Below, one piece after another: positions 1-8,019 of a DNA stretch of 57,603 nucleotides. Made by a program: the position numbers and the translations under genes. The DNA is from Sporotomaculum syntrophicum. Its GTDB lineage: Bacteria > Bacillota > Desulfotomaculia > Desulfotomaculales > Desulfallaceae. The stretch is taken from the NCBI RefSeq assembly GCF_009932395.1, contig NZ_LSRS01000008.1, positions 77,655 to 135,257 of the forward strand, read 5' to 3'. Numbering within the stretch: position 1 is the stretch's first letter; every line of letters starts with the position of its first letter. The notes below the pieces were generated by a model. That model ran no database searches, had not been told where the DNA came from, and was given only the letters and a program-made list of their open reading frames with translations.

Positions 1-539
1 TTCTTGTTGAACCGTCTTTATTTTTAAATGTTTTTGTTCTAGCATACATGGCACCTTAATTATAGCATGGCAATCCATATATTAAAAGTTATTATATGGA
101 AAACGTGGCACTACGCTTTTTGAATTTCTCTAATATTGACCCTTGATTCTACTGGGTTTGTTGGAGGTTAGATTCGAAAAATGATGGAAAACTGTCAAAC
201 TCGAGTAAGAAGCATATGCCACCTCTCAAGTCTTTTATTTTTATTATTTTCTAGAAATTTTATAATATGTATGCTCACGCCCAAATCTTCGCCACAAATA
301 CACCGGGGACGCCATCTACATCTAGTTATTCACATGTTGATAAATCTTTTAACTAATGAAACACGTAGAATCAGGGAGGAATTACTACAAAGGGGGATTC
401 TGAAAACTTCTTGTTAAACACCAAAGCATGTAATAAAATTATATTTAGTGCTAATTAGTATCTTTTAGTGTTAAACAGTAATAATAAGTTTTCTAGATGA
501 TACTATATAGTTATGTTTAGTTCATGAGGGCTAGATTAG
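1..539. other. AT-rich segment, no gene recognised
   Basis: I see no convincing gene here. An open frame at 181-417 has no ribosome site of quality and an unremarkable, cysteine- and leucine-scattered translation. The last 120 bases are very A/T rich and probably hold the promoter of the following permease gene, but I could not fix a clear -35/-10 pair. Confidence 0.4.
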
Positions 540-1349
540 ATGAAAAACCAAAAACCTTTACATGCTTTGTTGACAGGCGCCCCTATTGGATGTTTGGGTG
601 GGTTAATCGGTTTAGGCGGGGCAGAGTTCCGGTTGCCTGTACTGATCGGCCTATTTAAATACTCAGCTCATCAGGCCGTATCTCTCAATTTAGCCGTTAG
701 TTTAATTACGCTTTTGTCATCCCTGATTTTCAGAATCCCCAGCTCACCATTGGCTAAATTGTTGCCGCTTTTACCGGTGATTTTAGCCTTAATTGCAGGA
801 GGAATGGGCGGAGCATATATTGGGGCGCTTTATACCCAAAAAATATCCGAACATGCTTTGGAAAAGGTCATCCTGGTTCTGTTATTATTTATCGGGCTAT
901 TGCTGATTGGGGAGTTTTTTTATCCCCTTGTTACAGGGGGGGTGCAAGCGCCTTTACCTGTTTTAATACTTATAGCGCTAGCGTTTGGCACAGGCATCGG
1001 CATGGTCAGCAGCCTGCTGGGGATTGCCGGTGGCGAGTTAATTATTCCGACACTAATTTTTGTTTTCGGCGTCGATATTAAACTGGCCGGAACTGCCGGC
1101 ATTTTAATAAGCCTGCCAACTGTAATTACCGGACTTGGCAGGCATTATGCCTATGGCGCCTTTAAACAAAAAAAAGATTTTACTGAACTGGTTCTGCCGA
1201 TGGGGATAGGTTCCATTATAGGTGCATTTATCGGTGGGTTGCTTATTTTTTATGTTTCCGGCGGCTTATTAAAGCTAATCCTGGGAGTTATATTAATCAT
1301 TTCCGCCGTGAAAATTTTCACCAAAAACCAAACCAGCCAACAAGGCTGA
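540..1349 (+). CDS. TSUP-family (TauE/SafE) membrane permease
   Basis: A 269-residue polytopic membrane protein of the TauE/SafE (TSUP) family, whose members export or import sulfite, organosulfonates or related anions. About eight hydrophobic segments are visible. The family's internal duplication shows as two glycine-rich segments, GLIGLGGAEFRLPVL near residue 22 and SLLGIAGGELIIPTL near residue 160. The ATG start has GAGGG nine bases upstream (526-530). The substrate cannot be told from sequence. It stands alone, and the downstream gene is unrelated, so sulfur-anion transport is a family-level inference only. Confidence 0.88.
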   Translation: MKNQKPLHALLTGAPIGCLGGLIGLGGAEFRLPVLIGLFKYSAHQAVSLNLAVSLITLLSSLIFRIPSSPLAKLLPLLPVILALIAGGMGGAYIGALYTQKISEHALEKVILVLLLFIGLLLIGEFFYPLVTGGVQAPLPVLILIALAFGTGIGMVSSLLGIAGGELIIPTLIFVFGVDIKLAGTAGILISLPTVITGLGRHYAYGAFKQKKDFTELVLPMGIGSIIGAFIGGLLIFYVSGGLLKLILGVILIISAVKIFTKNQTSQQG

Positions 1350-1479
1350 TGCTATTGAGGAATTATCGCCTGTGCTAACCAGCATTACTTGTCCCCTTAA
1401 AATATTTGTCGGAATCTTTGTCAAGGATAAACCCAATTTTTGCCGAAAGATATTGTAAATATGTGAAGGGATGAGCGTT

Positions 1480-1851
1480 GTGTCTATAAAAACCATGGTT
1501 AATACAGATATATGTTTATGCACGGTGATATTAGAAACACACAATATTAAAGGGGCAAAGAACACAATTAAAAATTTGTCTTCTGCTTACGAAAGCTATA
1601 TTCCGGGTATTAAAAGCGGGTTATGCACATTATCGGGCCACCATAATAAACCGGAAAATTACTTGAAAGATATTGCGATAATCAAGACGGCCCTGAAGCT
1701 ATTTAAGGCTAATGGCTGCGAACGAATTAGTATAAATAAAACTAAGCAAAACCTGATACTAGTGAATAATAAAAAAGTTAACACAAATACTGAAACAGTT
1801 TATATGTCTGTTGATCAGATATTAAAGATATTTAAAATAATGAAAGTATAA
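1480..1851 (+). CDS. Hypothetical protein, about 123 residues
   Basis: I do not recognise this protein. It is lysine- and asparagine-rich with alternating hydrophobic residues, has no signal peptide, and carries a C-H-H stretch near its middle. I place the start at GTG 1480 because the GAAGGG at 1465-1470 is nine bases upstream of it, while the ATG at 1471 abuts the same ribosome site. Codon use is A/T rich like the surroundings. It may be a real orphan gene or a fragment. Confidence 0.4.
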   Translation: MSIKTMVNTDICLCTVILETHNIKGAKNTIKNLSSAYESYIPGIKSGLCTLSGHHNKPENYLKDIAIIKTALKLFKANGCERISINKTKQNLILVNNKKVNTNTETVYMSVDQILKIFKIMKV

Positions 1852-2226
1852 ATTGACGAGAAATATAAAAGGTAATCAGGTATGCATTAACAAAGCATAA
1901 GAATTTCTTTTCAGAACCCCCAGGGAAGCACCTGCAGTTATTCTCATTTCCAATAAACCCCATACCTTCCATTTGCTCCAAAACATATTATATATCCCTC
2001 CTTAGCCACGTTTTTATTGTAGTTTCGTTAAATACGGCGCACCAGTGAAGGAAGGTGCCGCCAAACCAAAACGCTCGGCAAAATTAGTGAATATCATGGT
2101 TAACCCGGTACTGGACAGGATGCCTCGCCAGGGTTGAGTATTTTTTATGGCAACGAGTTAAAATAACTTTACAACACCGGTTGCTATTATGCCGGTTGGA
2201 AAAACTATGAGTAATTAAAGGGGTGG
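1852..2226. other. Intergenic region with a possible minus-strand miniprotein
   Basis: About 375 bases separate two plus-strand genes. The only coding signal is a 36-codon minus-strand frame, listed separately. The rest shows no recognised RNA or terminator. The final AAAGGGG at 2217-2223 is the ribosome site of the DUF421 gene. Confidence 0.4.
1876..1986 (-). CDS. Possible 36-residue miniprotein
   Basis: A minus-strand ATG at 1986 is preceded by a near-perfect AAGGAGGG (2003-1996) at nine-base spacing and opens a 36-codon frame ending in TGA. The peptide starts MFWSKWKVWG, so it is tryptophan-rich and basic at its N-terminus, with a short hydrophobic middle. I recognise no family. The strong ribosome site is the main argument; it could also be the 5' remnant of a lost gene. 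Confidence 0.3.
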   Translation of the reverse strand: MFWSKWKVWGLLEMRITAGASLGVLKRNSYALLMHT

Positions 2227-2934
2227 ATGCTTATCAATCCCTACGTGGAAATACCTCTTCGAGCATTGTTTGCCTATTTAGCTCTCCTGCTGTTTACACG
2301 GGTCAACGGCCGTGAGCAAATATCCCAGCTAACTTATTTTGAATATGTGGTGGGAATAACAATCGGTTCCATAGCCGCCACGTTAACCACTACGCTTGAG
2401 GATCCATTCTGGCCCGGCTTGTTGGGTATGGCTGTGTGGACGATCCTGCCTATTCTGACAGGCTGGTTGGTGTTAAAATCAGTGCCAATCCGTAAAATTA
2501 TTGAGGGAGAACCAATCGTGGTGGTTCAAAACGGTAAGATTGACGAAGAGGCTTTGACCAGGCAGCGGACTAATTTTGATGATTTTATGTTAATGCTTCG
2601 GAAAAAAGACATTTTTAACATCAGTGATGTGGAATATGCCATATTTGAACGCAATGGTACCCTTTCGGTGCAAAAGAAAAGTCAGCTGAATCCGGTTACT
2701 CCGGCGGATTTAAACCTGAGTACCCCGTACCGGGGATTACCGACTACGCTGGTTCAAGACGGTGTAATTATTGACAACAGACTGCAGGAAGTCAGCCTGA
2801 GTAAAGACTGGCTGTTACAAAAATTACAGGCGGAGCATGGAGTAAGTGATATTAGCCAGGTTAGTATCGCCCAACTGGATACCAGCGGTAATTTATACGT
2901 TGATTTGCTCAACGACGAGCCTGAACATAAATAA
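2227..2934 (+). CDS. DUF421 (YetF-type) membrane protein
   Basis: A 235-residue DUF421 protein of the YetF/YdfS class. Three N-terminal transmembrane segments (about residues 8-80) are followed by the two-part soluble DUF421 domain, with the family motifs GREQISQLTYFEY after the first segment, FDDFMLMLRKKDIFNISDVEYAIFE near 120 and a C-terminal strand LDTSGNLYVDL. Family members sit in the spore inner membrane or cell membrane and some affect spore heat resistance. It is followed closely by two DUF1657 genes and a second DUF421 gene, a typical spore-membrane neighbourhood. The spoVA genes often present in such clusters are missing here. Confidence 0.88.
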   Translation: MLINPYVEIPLRALFAYLALLLFTRVNGREQISQLTYFEYVVGITIGSIAATLTTTLEDPFWPGLLGMAVWTILPILTGWLVLKSVPIRKIIEGEPIVVVQNGKIDEEALTRQRTNFDDFMLMLRKKDIFNISDVEYAIFERNGTLSVQKKSQLNPVTPADLNLSTPYRGLPTTLVQDGVIIDNRLQEVSLSKDWLLQKLQAEHGVSDISQVSIAQLDTSGNLYVDLLNDEPEHK

Positions 2935-3021
2935 GTTAAACTCCTGGACCAAATTATAATATAAAATGAGTCTTCGGGGCATGATCGCATACGTAAAAAC
3001 AGTTAAGGGAGGAATACATAA

Positions 3022-3228
3022 ATGACCGTAGCATCCCAGGTTAAACAAACTCTGGCCGGCCTGAAAAGTGCCCAGGCTAGCTTAGAAACCTTTGCTATGC
3101 AAACCCAAAACCAGCAGGCTAAAGACCTCTATACCCAGGCAGCCCGGCAGGCTCAGGCTATTGTGGACAGCTTGGAGCCCAGGATTAATGAGATTGAGCA
3201 ACAGGAACCCCAGTACAAAGGATTCTAG
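3022..3228 (+). CDS. DUF1657 protein (first copy)
   Basis: A 68-residue helical DUF1657 protein. It has the family pattern of a short amphipathic N-terminus, a T/LAGLKSAQASLETFA helix, a second helix with LYTQAARQ, and the closing motif EPQYKGF. AAGGGAGG (3005-3012) lies nine bases before the ATG. DUF1657 genes occur with spoVA and DUF421 genes in spore formers, so a role at the spore inner membrane is inferred. It is about 55% identical by eye to the next gene, a local duplication. Confidence 0.9.
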   Translation: MTVASQVKQTLAGLKSAQASLETFAMQTQNQQAKDLYTQAARQAQAIVDSLEPRINEIEQQEPQYKGF

Positions 3229-3330
3229 AGAGCATGTTTTATTGCTTGACCATTTTAACAGCCGGATCAGGTGATCCGGTTTTTCTATCCTGGTTTTAGA
3301 CACAATAAATATGCAGGGAGGATGATAACC

Positions 3331-3537
3331 GTGACCGTAAGCGGCCAGGTTAAGCAAACTGTTGCCAGCTTAAAGGGTACCAAGGCTACTCTGGAAAGTT
3401 TCGCTGCTATTGAGCAAAACGACCAGGCTAAGCAGGTACTACACCAAAACATCGCGCGCCTGGAAGGTGTCATTCAAGATATGGAAAAAAGAGTGGCCAT
3501 CCTGGAATTTGAGGAGCCTCAGTATAAGGGGTTTTAA
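3331..3537 (+). CDS. DUF1657 protein (second copy)
   Basis: The paralogue of the preceding gene. I choose GTG 3331, which gives a product of exactly 68 residues that aligns end to end with its neighbour (both begin TV-S-QVKQT and end with EPQYKGF). The GGGAGG at 3316-3321 sits nine bases upstream of that GTG. The upstream in-frame ATG codons would add an unaligned tail or overlap the ribosome site. It lies between the first DUF1657 gene and a DUF421+DUF1657 fusion, all on one strand. Confidence 0.88.
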   Translation: MTVSGQVKQTVASLKGTKATLESFAAIEQNDQAKQVLHQNIARLEGVIQDMEKRVAILEFEEPQYKGF

Positions 3538-3594
3538 ATTGCCTGCTCAACAATATAGGCAAAAAAACTATGATTACACAAGGGGTCGATTAGC

Positions 3595-4455
3595 ATGGCC
3601 GAATGGCAGGAAGTTATACTGCGCTCTGTAGGGTTATTTGTTATCACGCTGCTCTTGGTTCGTATCATAGGCAAAAGACAAGCATCCCGGCTAACCTTTT
3701 TTGATTTGGTAACCGCTATTGCCATTGGTGGCATCGCTGCCGCTGTATCCTTGAACCTGGTGCCAAACCTGTTGCATGGTTTACTGGCCCTGCTGGTTTG
3801 GACTGTGCTGCCGGCACTTATTTATTTGCTGGCGATTAAATCCAAGATGGTGCGGGATATTGTCCAAGGTAAAGAAACGGTTCTGATCAATCAGGGTAAA
3901 GTGCTGGAAGATAAATTAATGGAAGCCCGGTTTACACCGGAAGATTTACTGAGCCAGTTAAGGAAGAAAAGTGCTTTTAAAGTGGCAGACGTGGAATTTG
4001 CGGTGCTGGAACCCACCGGCGAGGTGAGCGTACTGCTCAAAAAGGACCGGCAGCCGGTTACGCCTCAAACCGCCGGCCTTACTGTTGGTCCGGAAAGTGT
4101 ACCGCAAACCGTGATTATGGACGGTACCATTATGGACGAGTCCCTTACTGTTATGGGGCTGAACAGAAACTGGCTGCATACCGAGCTGGAGAAGGCGGGT
4201 GTGCCGTTGGAAAATGTATTCATCGGGCAGGTAGACTCCGTTGGCCAGCTGTATCTGGATTTGTTTGACGACACTATCCAGGTACCCCAGCCCAAAACTA
4301 AAGAACTGGCCTGGGCGACCCTTAAGAAATGTCAGGCGGACTGCGAGCTGTACGCTCTGGGTACCAGGCAGCCGGAAGCCAAGTCGATGTACAGTAAGTC
4401 GGCTATGGTGCTGGCCGAGGTGGTTAATGAGTTGGAGCCGGTGCTTAAGAGATAG
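3595..4455 (+). CDS. 2Duf-like protein: DUF421 fused to a DUF1657-like tail
   Basis: A 286-residue protein. Residues 1-225 are a complete DUF421 protein (three membrane segments, GKRQASRLTFFDLV, LLSQLRKKSAFKVADVEFAVLE). Residues about 232-286 look like a DUF1657 domain: WATLKKCQADCELYA aligns with the LKSAQASLETFA helix of the adjacent DUF1657 proteins and VVNELEPVLKR with IVDSLEPRINE. This matches the two-domain architecture called 2Duf in mobile spoVA operons of Bacillus, where 2Duf raises spore wet-heat resistance. The ATG has AGGGG nine bases upstream. The tail assignment rests on my alignment by eye. Confidence 0.85.
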   Translation: MAEWQEVILRSVGLFVITLLLVRIIGKRQASRLTFFDLVTAIAIGGIAAAVSLNLVPNLLHGLLALLVWTVLPALIYLLAIKSKMVRDIVQGKETVLINQGKVLEDKLMEARFTPEDLLSQLRKKSAFKVADVEFAVLEPTGEVSVLLKKDRQPVTPQTAGLTVGPESVPQTVIMDGTIMDESLTVMGLNRNWLHTELEKAGVPLENVFIGQVDSVGQLYLDLFDDTIQVPQPKTKELAWATLKKCQADCELYALGTRQPEAKSMYSKSAMVLAEVVNELEPVLKR

Positions 4456-4532
4456 ACTTGCGCCGTTTGATACACGCACCGTCGCAACCGGGGTTGATGC
4501 CTCGCCGGGGCCGGTGCTGCCCGCGGTTTCCT

Positions 4533-5504
4533 TTACACTTCGGCAACGATTCTGCCTGTTTCGGTTAAATCGTAATCCCCCAGACCCTGGACCTCCTTCT
4601 TAAACTCGTCGGACTGGAGAATTTCAATTACAGCACGGGTATGAGGATGATGCAGGTTTTCTTGTTTAATGACCAGTTCGTAACGTTCTTTATGCAGGGG
4701 GAGGAACTCAACTCCCCGTACCTGCAGGGCTGCTTTTTCGTTCCCCATGCCTACGTCAACCTCTCCCCGGGCTACGGTGCTGGCCACGCCCAGGTGGGAA
4801 AACTCCTCATTTTCATATCCCGTGATAAGGTGTCTATCCAGCCCCAGGCGGCGGAGTTGTTCGTCCAGCAGAACCCTGGTACCGCAGCCCTTTTCCCGGT
4901 TGATGAAACGCACATCCGGCCTGGTCAAATCGTGCCAGCCCTTAATGTTCTTGGGATTACCCGCGGCCAGGTAAAAGCCCTGCATTCGGATAGCCAGGTG
5001 CACGATGATTGCGGGAACACCGGGCAGAAAGCGGCGCACGAAAGGGATGTTATAACTGCCGGTATCACCATCCCACAGGTGAATGGCGGCCATATGGGCT
5101 TGGTCCTGATATAGCGCCAATAGACCTGCAAAGCTGCCCCCGTAATTGCGGAAGGCATGGATTCCCTGGGGGTGCCGCTCAAGGTGCCGGGTCAGAATAT
5201 CCAGGAGGATGTCCTGACCGCAGAGCACCAGACCCTGGCGGTAGGCTGATGCTTCTTCCTGCTGGTAATTTGGCGGGCCTGCAGGCGGGGTACGGTAAGG
5301 GGCTGCATCCTGGTGGGGCGTTAATTCGCAGCTTTTGCCCTGTTTTTTATAAGCCTCCACATCCTGCCGCTCAACTCGGATTTTTCGGCCTACCCGGTAT
5401 GCTGGAAGCTCTCCCCGTTTGATTAATTCATAGACCGTGTTTTTGGTGATTTTTAATAAGTCGGCTACTTCCTGGGGTGTTAATGAACTTGCTTCCACCT
5501 TCAT
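4533..5504 (-). CDS. Excisionase-type HTH regulator with periplasmic-binding-fold sensor
   Basis: A 323-residue one-component regulator. Residues 8-55 are an excisionase/MerR-like helix-turn-helix (TPQEVADLLKITKNTVYELI, then RVGRKIRVERQDVEAY). Residues about 90-320 resemble the substrate-binding domain of the PBP-like/ModA-type fold used by MopR-like regulators, with DVRFINREKGCGTR and VARGEVDVGMGN. It is divergent from modABC across a 277-base region, so I infer that it senses molybdate or tungstate and controls that operon. The start has GGAGGG just upstream on the minus strand. Confidence 0.85.
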   Translation of the reverse strand: MKVEASSLTPQEVADLLKITKNTVYELIKRGELPAYRVGRKIRVERQDVEAYKKQGKSCELTPHQDAAPYRTPPAGPPNYQQEEASAYRQGLVLCGQDILLDILTRHLERHPQGIHAFRNYGGSFAGLLALYQDQAHMAAIHLWDGDTGSYNIPFVRRFLPGVPAIIVHLAIRMQGFYLAAGNPKNIKGWHDLTRPDVRFINREKGCGTRVLLDEQLRRLGLDRHLITGYENEEFSHLGVASTVARGEVDVGMGNEKAALQVRGVEFLPLHKERYELVIKQENLHHPHTRAVIEILQSDEFKKEVQGLGDYDLTETGRIVAEV

Positions 5505-5781
5505 GGTTTTCCCTCCTAATATCTTGACAATTATTATAGCTTAATTTATTATCATTTCATAGTAATGTTTTGTTATGTTATGTTGAGTTATCTTAAGCCA
5601 GAGAAAGGACGCTATGTTAGTTGATCAAATAATTAGTTGTTTGAAGTTATGTTTTGTCTGGTTGTGTCATAGCGTTTTAGAGAAGGAAAGGTATGGGAAA
5701 AGTTTAGCTAAACAATTTTAAGGGGCATAAGCAAAAGGAGTGTGCTCACCGACAAATTTTTAGGAGGCAAGAAAACAAACA
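5505..5781. promoter_or_regulatory. Divergent regulatory region of the mod locus
   Basis: The region separates the HTH-PBP regulator and modA. It is rich in TATGTT/TTATGTTTTGT-type repeats: ATGTTTTGT occurs near 5563 and again near 5649, and an inverted pair CGCTATG (5610-5616) / CATAGCG (5668-5674) flanks a 51-base core. These are plausible operator sites for the divergent regulator. No canonical ModE site or Moco RNA was recognised. The modA ribosome site GGAGG (5763-5767) is unusually far, 14 bases, from the ATG. Confidence 0.4.
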
Positions 5782-6570
5782 ATGAAAAGGTGGCTAAGTT
5801 TATTAAGCCTGCTGTTGTTAATGGTGCTGGCCGGAGCCGGCTGTGGGAGTAATCAGGAACAAACGGCGGCAACAGAGCCGGTGCGGCTAACTATATCCGC
5901 TGCCGCCAGTCTCCAGGATGCTATGGAAGAACTTAAGACTATCTATAACCGGGACAACCCCAGGGTCATCATTACATATAATTTCGGCTCCTCCGGCACT
6001 CTGCAGAAACAAATTGAGCAGGGTGCCCCGGCGGATCTGTTTATTTCCGCCGGTCAAGCGCAAATGGATGCCCTGGCTGAAAAGGGTCTGATTATTGAGG
6101 ACACCAGAAAAGGCCTGGTGGGCAACCATTTAGTCTTAATCAGCGGTCAGGATAGTTCCCTGGCCGGCTTCGAGGAGCTTACCGGCGAGCAGGTCGGCAA
6201 AATAAGCATCGGTGTACCGGAATCGGTTCCGGCGGGAAAATATGCTCAGGAGGCTTTGACAAACCTGGGCTTGTGGGATGCCCTCCAGGCCAAGCTGGTA
6301 CCGGCCAAGGATGTGCGCCAGGTTTTAACTTATGTGGAAACCGGTAATGTGGACGCCGGTCTGGTTTACCGTTCCGATGCACTGATGGGCAAGCATATCA
6401 AGGAGGTGGCCACAGCTCCGGAGGCTAGCCACCAGCCCATCCTTTACCCCATGGCGGTAATCAAGGATAGCCGGAATCAAACCACAGCTGGAGCGTTTGC
6501 CGGTTTCCTCACCGGTCAGGAAGCAGGTCAAGTGTTTACCAAATACGGCTTTAAAGTTCTGGAGAATTAA
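5782..6570 (+). CDS. modA: Molybdate ABC transporter substrate-binding lipoprotein ModA
   Basis: A 262-residue lipoprotein that captures molybdate (or tungstate) outside the cell. A signal peptide ends in LAGAGC with the lipidated Cys at 21. The mature protein has the ModA hallmarks: the anion-binding segment LTISAAASLQDAMEEL, then NFGSSGTLQKQIEQGAPADL, VPESVPAGKYA, and VETGNVDAGLVYRSDA. It is first in modABC, ten bases before modB. The length is normal for the family. Whether molybdate or tungstate is preferred cannot be read from the sequence. Confidence 0.95.
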   Translation: MKRWLSLLSLLLLMVLAGAGCGSNQEQTAATEPVRLTISAAASLQDAMEELKTIYNRDNPRVIITYNFGSSGTLQKQIEQGAPADLFISAGQAQMDALAEKGLIIEDTRKGLVGNHLVLISGQDSSLAGFEELTGEQVGKISIGVPESVPAGKYAQEALTNLGLWDALQAKLVPAKDVRQVLTYVETGNVDAGLVYRSDALMGKHIKEVATAPEASHQPILYPMAVIKDSRNQTTAGAFAGFLTGQEAGQVFTKYGFKVLEN

Positions 6571-6580
6571 CAGAGGTAAC

Positions 6581-7261
6581 ATGTTTGTTCAACTAACCGA
6601 CTGGTTCCCGGTCATACTTTCAATCAAGGTAGCTTTGCTCGCCGTCACGGCGGTGCTCATCACGGGCCTGCCCTTGGCCCGGCTGCTGGCACGCCTTGAG
6701 TTTCCAGGCAAAGACATGGTCGAAGCGCTGCTCACCCTGCCCATGGTGCTGCCCCCTTCGGTCATCGGCTATGGCCTCTTGATGCTCATTGGTAAAAACG
6801 GTTTGCTGGGCCAAACCCTGTCTGAACTGGGGCTGAGCATTATTTTTACCTGGTGGGCGGCTGTGCTGGCTTCCACCGTCGTAGCCTTTCCCTTGATGTA
6901 CCAAAGCGCCAAGGGGGCATTCCAGAGCGTTAATATTAATTTTGAGCAGGCAGCCCGCACCCTCGGTGCCAGTGAGGTTAAGATATTTTTTACTGTTACT
7001 CTCCCCCTGGCCTGGCCGGGTATACTGGCTGGGTTGGTGCTCTCTTTTGCCCGGGCGCTGGGTGAGTTTGGGGCGACTTTGATGGTGGCCGGCAATATCC
7101 CCGGCCAGACCCAGACCATTCCCCTGGCTATTTATTTTGCTGTCGAATCAGGCAAAGAAGGCACAGCCCGGACCCTGGTAGCGATCATTACCGTTTTTAG
7201 CTTCCTGGTTATTTACTGGGTTAATCGCTGGGCAAAACAAAAAAAATATAATTTGCGGTGA
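6581..7261 (+). CDS. modB: Molybdate ABC transporter permease ModB
   Basis: A 226-residue inner-membrane permease with five to six hydrophobic segments. It has the ModB/CysT EAA loop motif EQAARTLGASEVKIFFTVTLPLAWPGI, which contacts the ATPase. The ATG at 6581 is chosen because GAGG lies just upstream and the product begins at the usual position before the first membrane helix. It overlaps nothing, but lies ten bases after modA and four before modC, so it is cotranscribed and very likely part of one transporter. Confidence 0.95.
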   Translation: MFVQLTDWFPVILSIKVALLAVTAVLITGLPLARLLARLEFPGKDMVEALLTLPMVLPPSVIGYGLLMLIGKNGLLGQTLSELGLSIIFTWWAAVLASTVVAFPLMYQSAKGAFQSVNINFEQAARTLGASEVKIFFTVTLPLAWPGILAGLVLSFARALGEFGATLMVAGNIPGQTQTIPLAIYFAVESGKEGTARTLVAIITVFSFLVIYWVNRWAKQKKYNLR

Positions 7262-7265
7262 TATA

Positions 7266-7970
7266 ATGCTTAAAGCCAAGCTGACGAAAAAATTATGGCA
7301 CTTTAACCTCGATATAGAATTTGAGCTGGACGCCGGTATCCTGGTGCTCTGGGGCCATTCCGGAGCAGGCAAAACCACCTTGCTGCAGTGTTTGGCCGGC
7401 CTGTGCAAGCCGTCGGCAGGCAGCATCCTGCTCAACGGCAGAACGCTTTATTCTTCGGTGAGCAGGGTCAACCTGCCTACCCGGCTGAGGAAGGTAGGCT
7501 ATCTCTTTCAGGATTACGCCCTGTTCCCGCATCTGACCGTCAAACAAAACGTGATGTACGGCCTGAAAAACAGTCGAAACCACCGGCAGACGAAAGGCCC
7601 GGTTGATCCCCTGGGGTTGCTCAATTCCTTCGGGGTAGGCCACCTGTTGGACCGCTACCCCGGCCAGCTTTCCGGCGGCGAGCAACAGCGGGTAGCCCTG
7701 GTGAGGGCCCTGGCGGTACAGCCGGAACTGTTGTTGTTAGATGAACCCTTCAGCGCTCTGGACAAAAAAGCCAAGCTCAAACTCCGGCAGGAGCTTAAGG
7801 CTCTTCACACCCTCTGGCAAATACCCTTTATCCTGGTGACTCACGATGAGGAGGACGCAGGTTTTATGGGCGACCGGATATTGACGTTGAACCAGGGCGT
7901 AGCTGTGACAGGTGCGATGACGCCCTGGTCGCAGCACTCAACTAGACCTCCGGCAACAGCTATTGGGTAA
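7266..7970 (+). CDS. modC: Molybdate ABC transporter ATPase ModC (short form)
   Basis: A 234-residue ATPase that powers ModB. It has Walker A GHSGAGKT (about 32-39), Q-loop [13 protein letters not shown], signature [15 protein letters not shown], Walker [13 protein letters not shown] and the switch His in VTHDEEDA. There is no C-terminal TOBE (molybdate-regulatory) domain. The last 20 residues after LNQG look unlike the family, while the +1 frame stays open from 7921 to 8042 with plausible codons, so a late frameshift is possible but unproved. The core is intact. Confidence 0.92.
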   Translation: MLKAKLTKKLWHFNLDIEFELDAGILVLWGHSGAGKTTLLQCLAGLCKPSAGSILLNGRTLYSSVSRVNLPTRLRKVGYLFQDYALFPHLTVKQNVMYGLKNSRNHRQTKGPVDPLGLLNSFGVGHLLDRYPGQLSGGEQQRVALVRALAVQPELLLLDEPFSALDKKAKLKLRQELKALHTLWQIPFILVTHDEEDAGFMGDRILTLNQGVAVTGAMTPWSQHSTRPPATAIG

Positions 7971-8019
7971 ATCCTGCGCAGCAGCTCCTGCTGAACCGGA
8001 AAACCCGGCAGAAGCAGAA

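Noticed and set aside
181-417. Open frame of 78 codons near the left edge
   Set aside because: No proper ribosome site and an implausible Cys/Leu/Ser-rich product with no recognisable motif.
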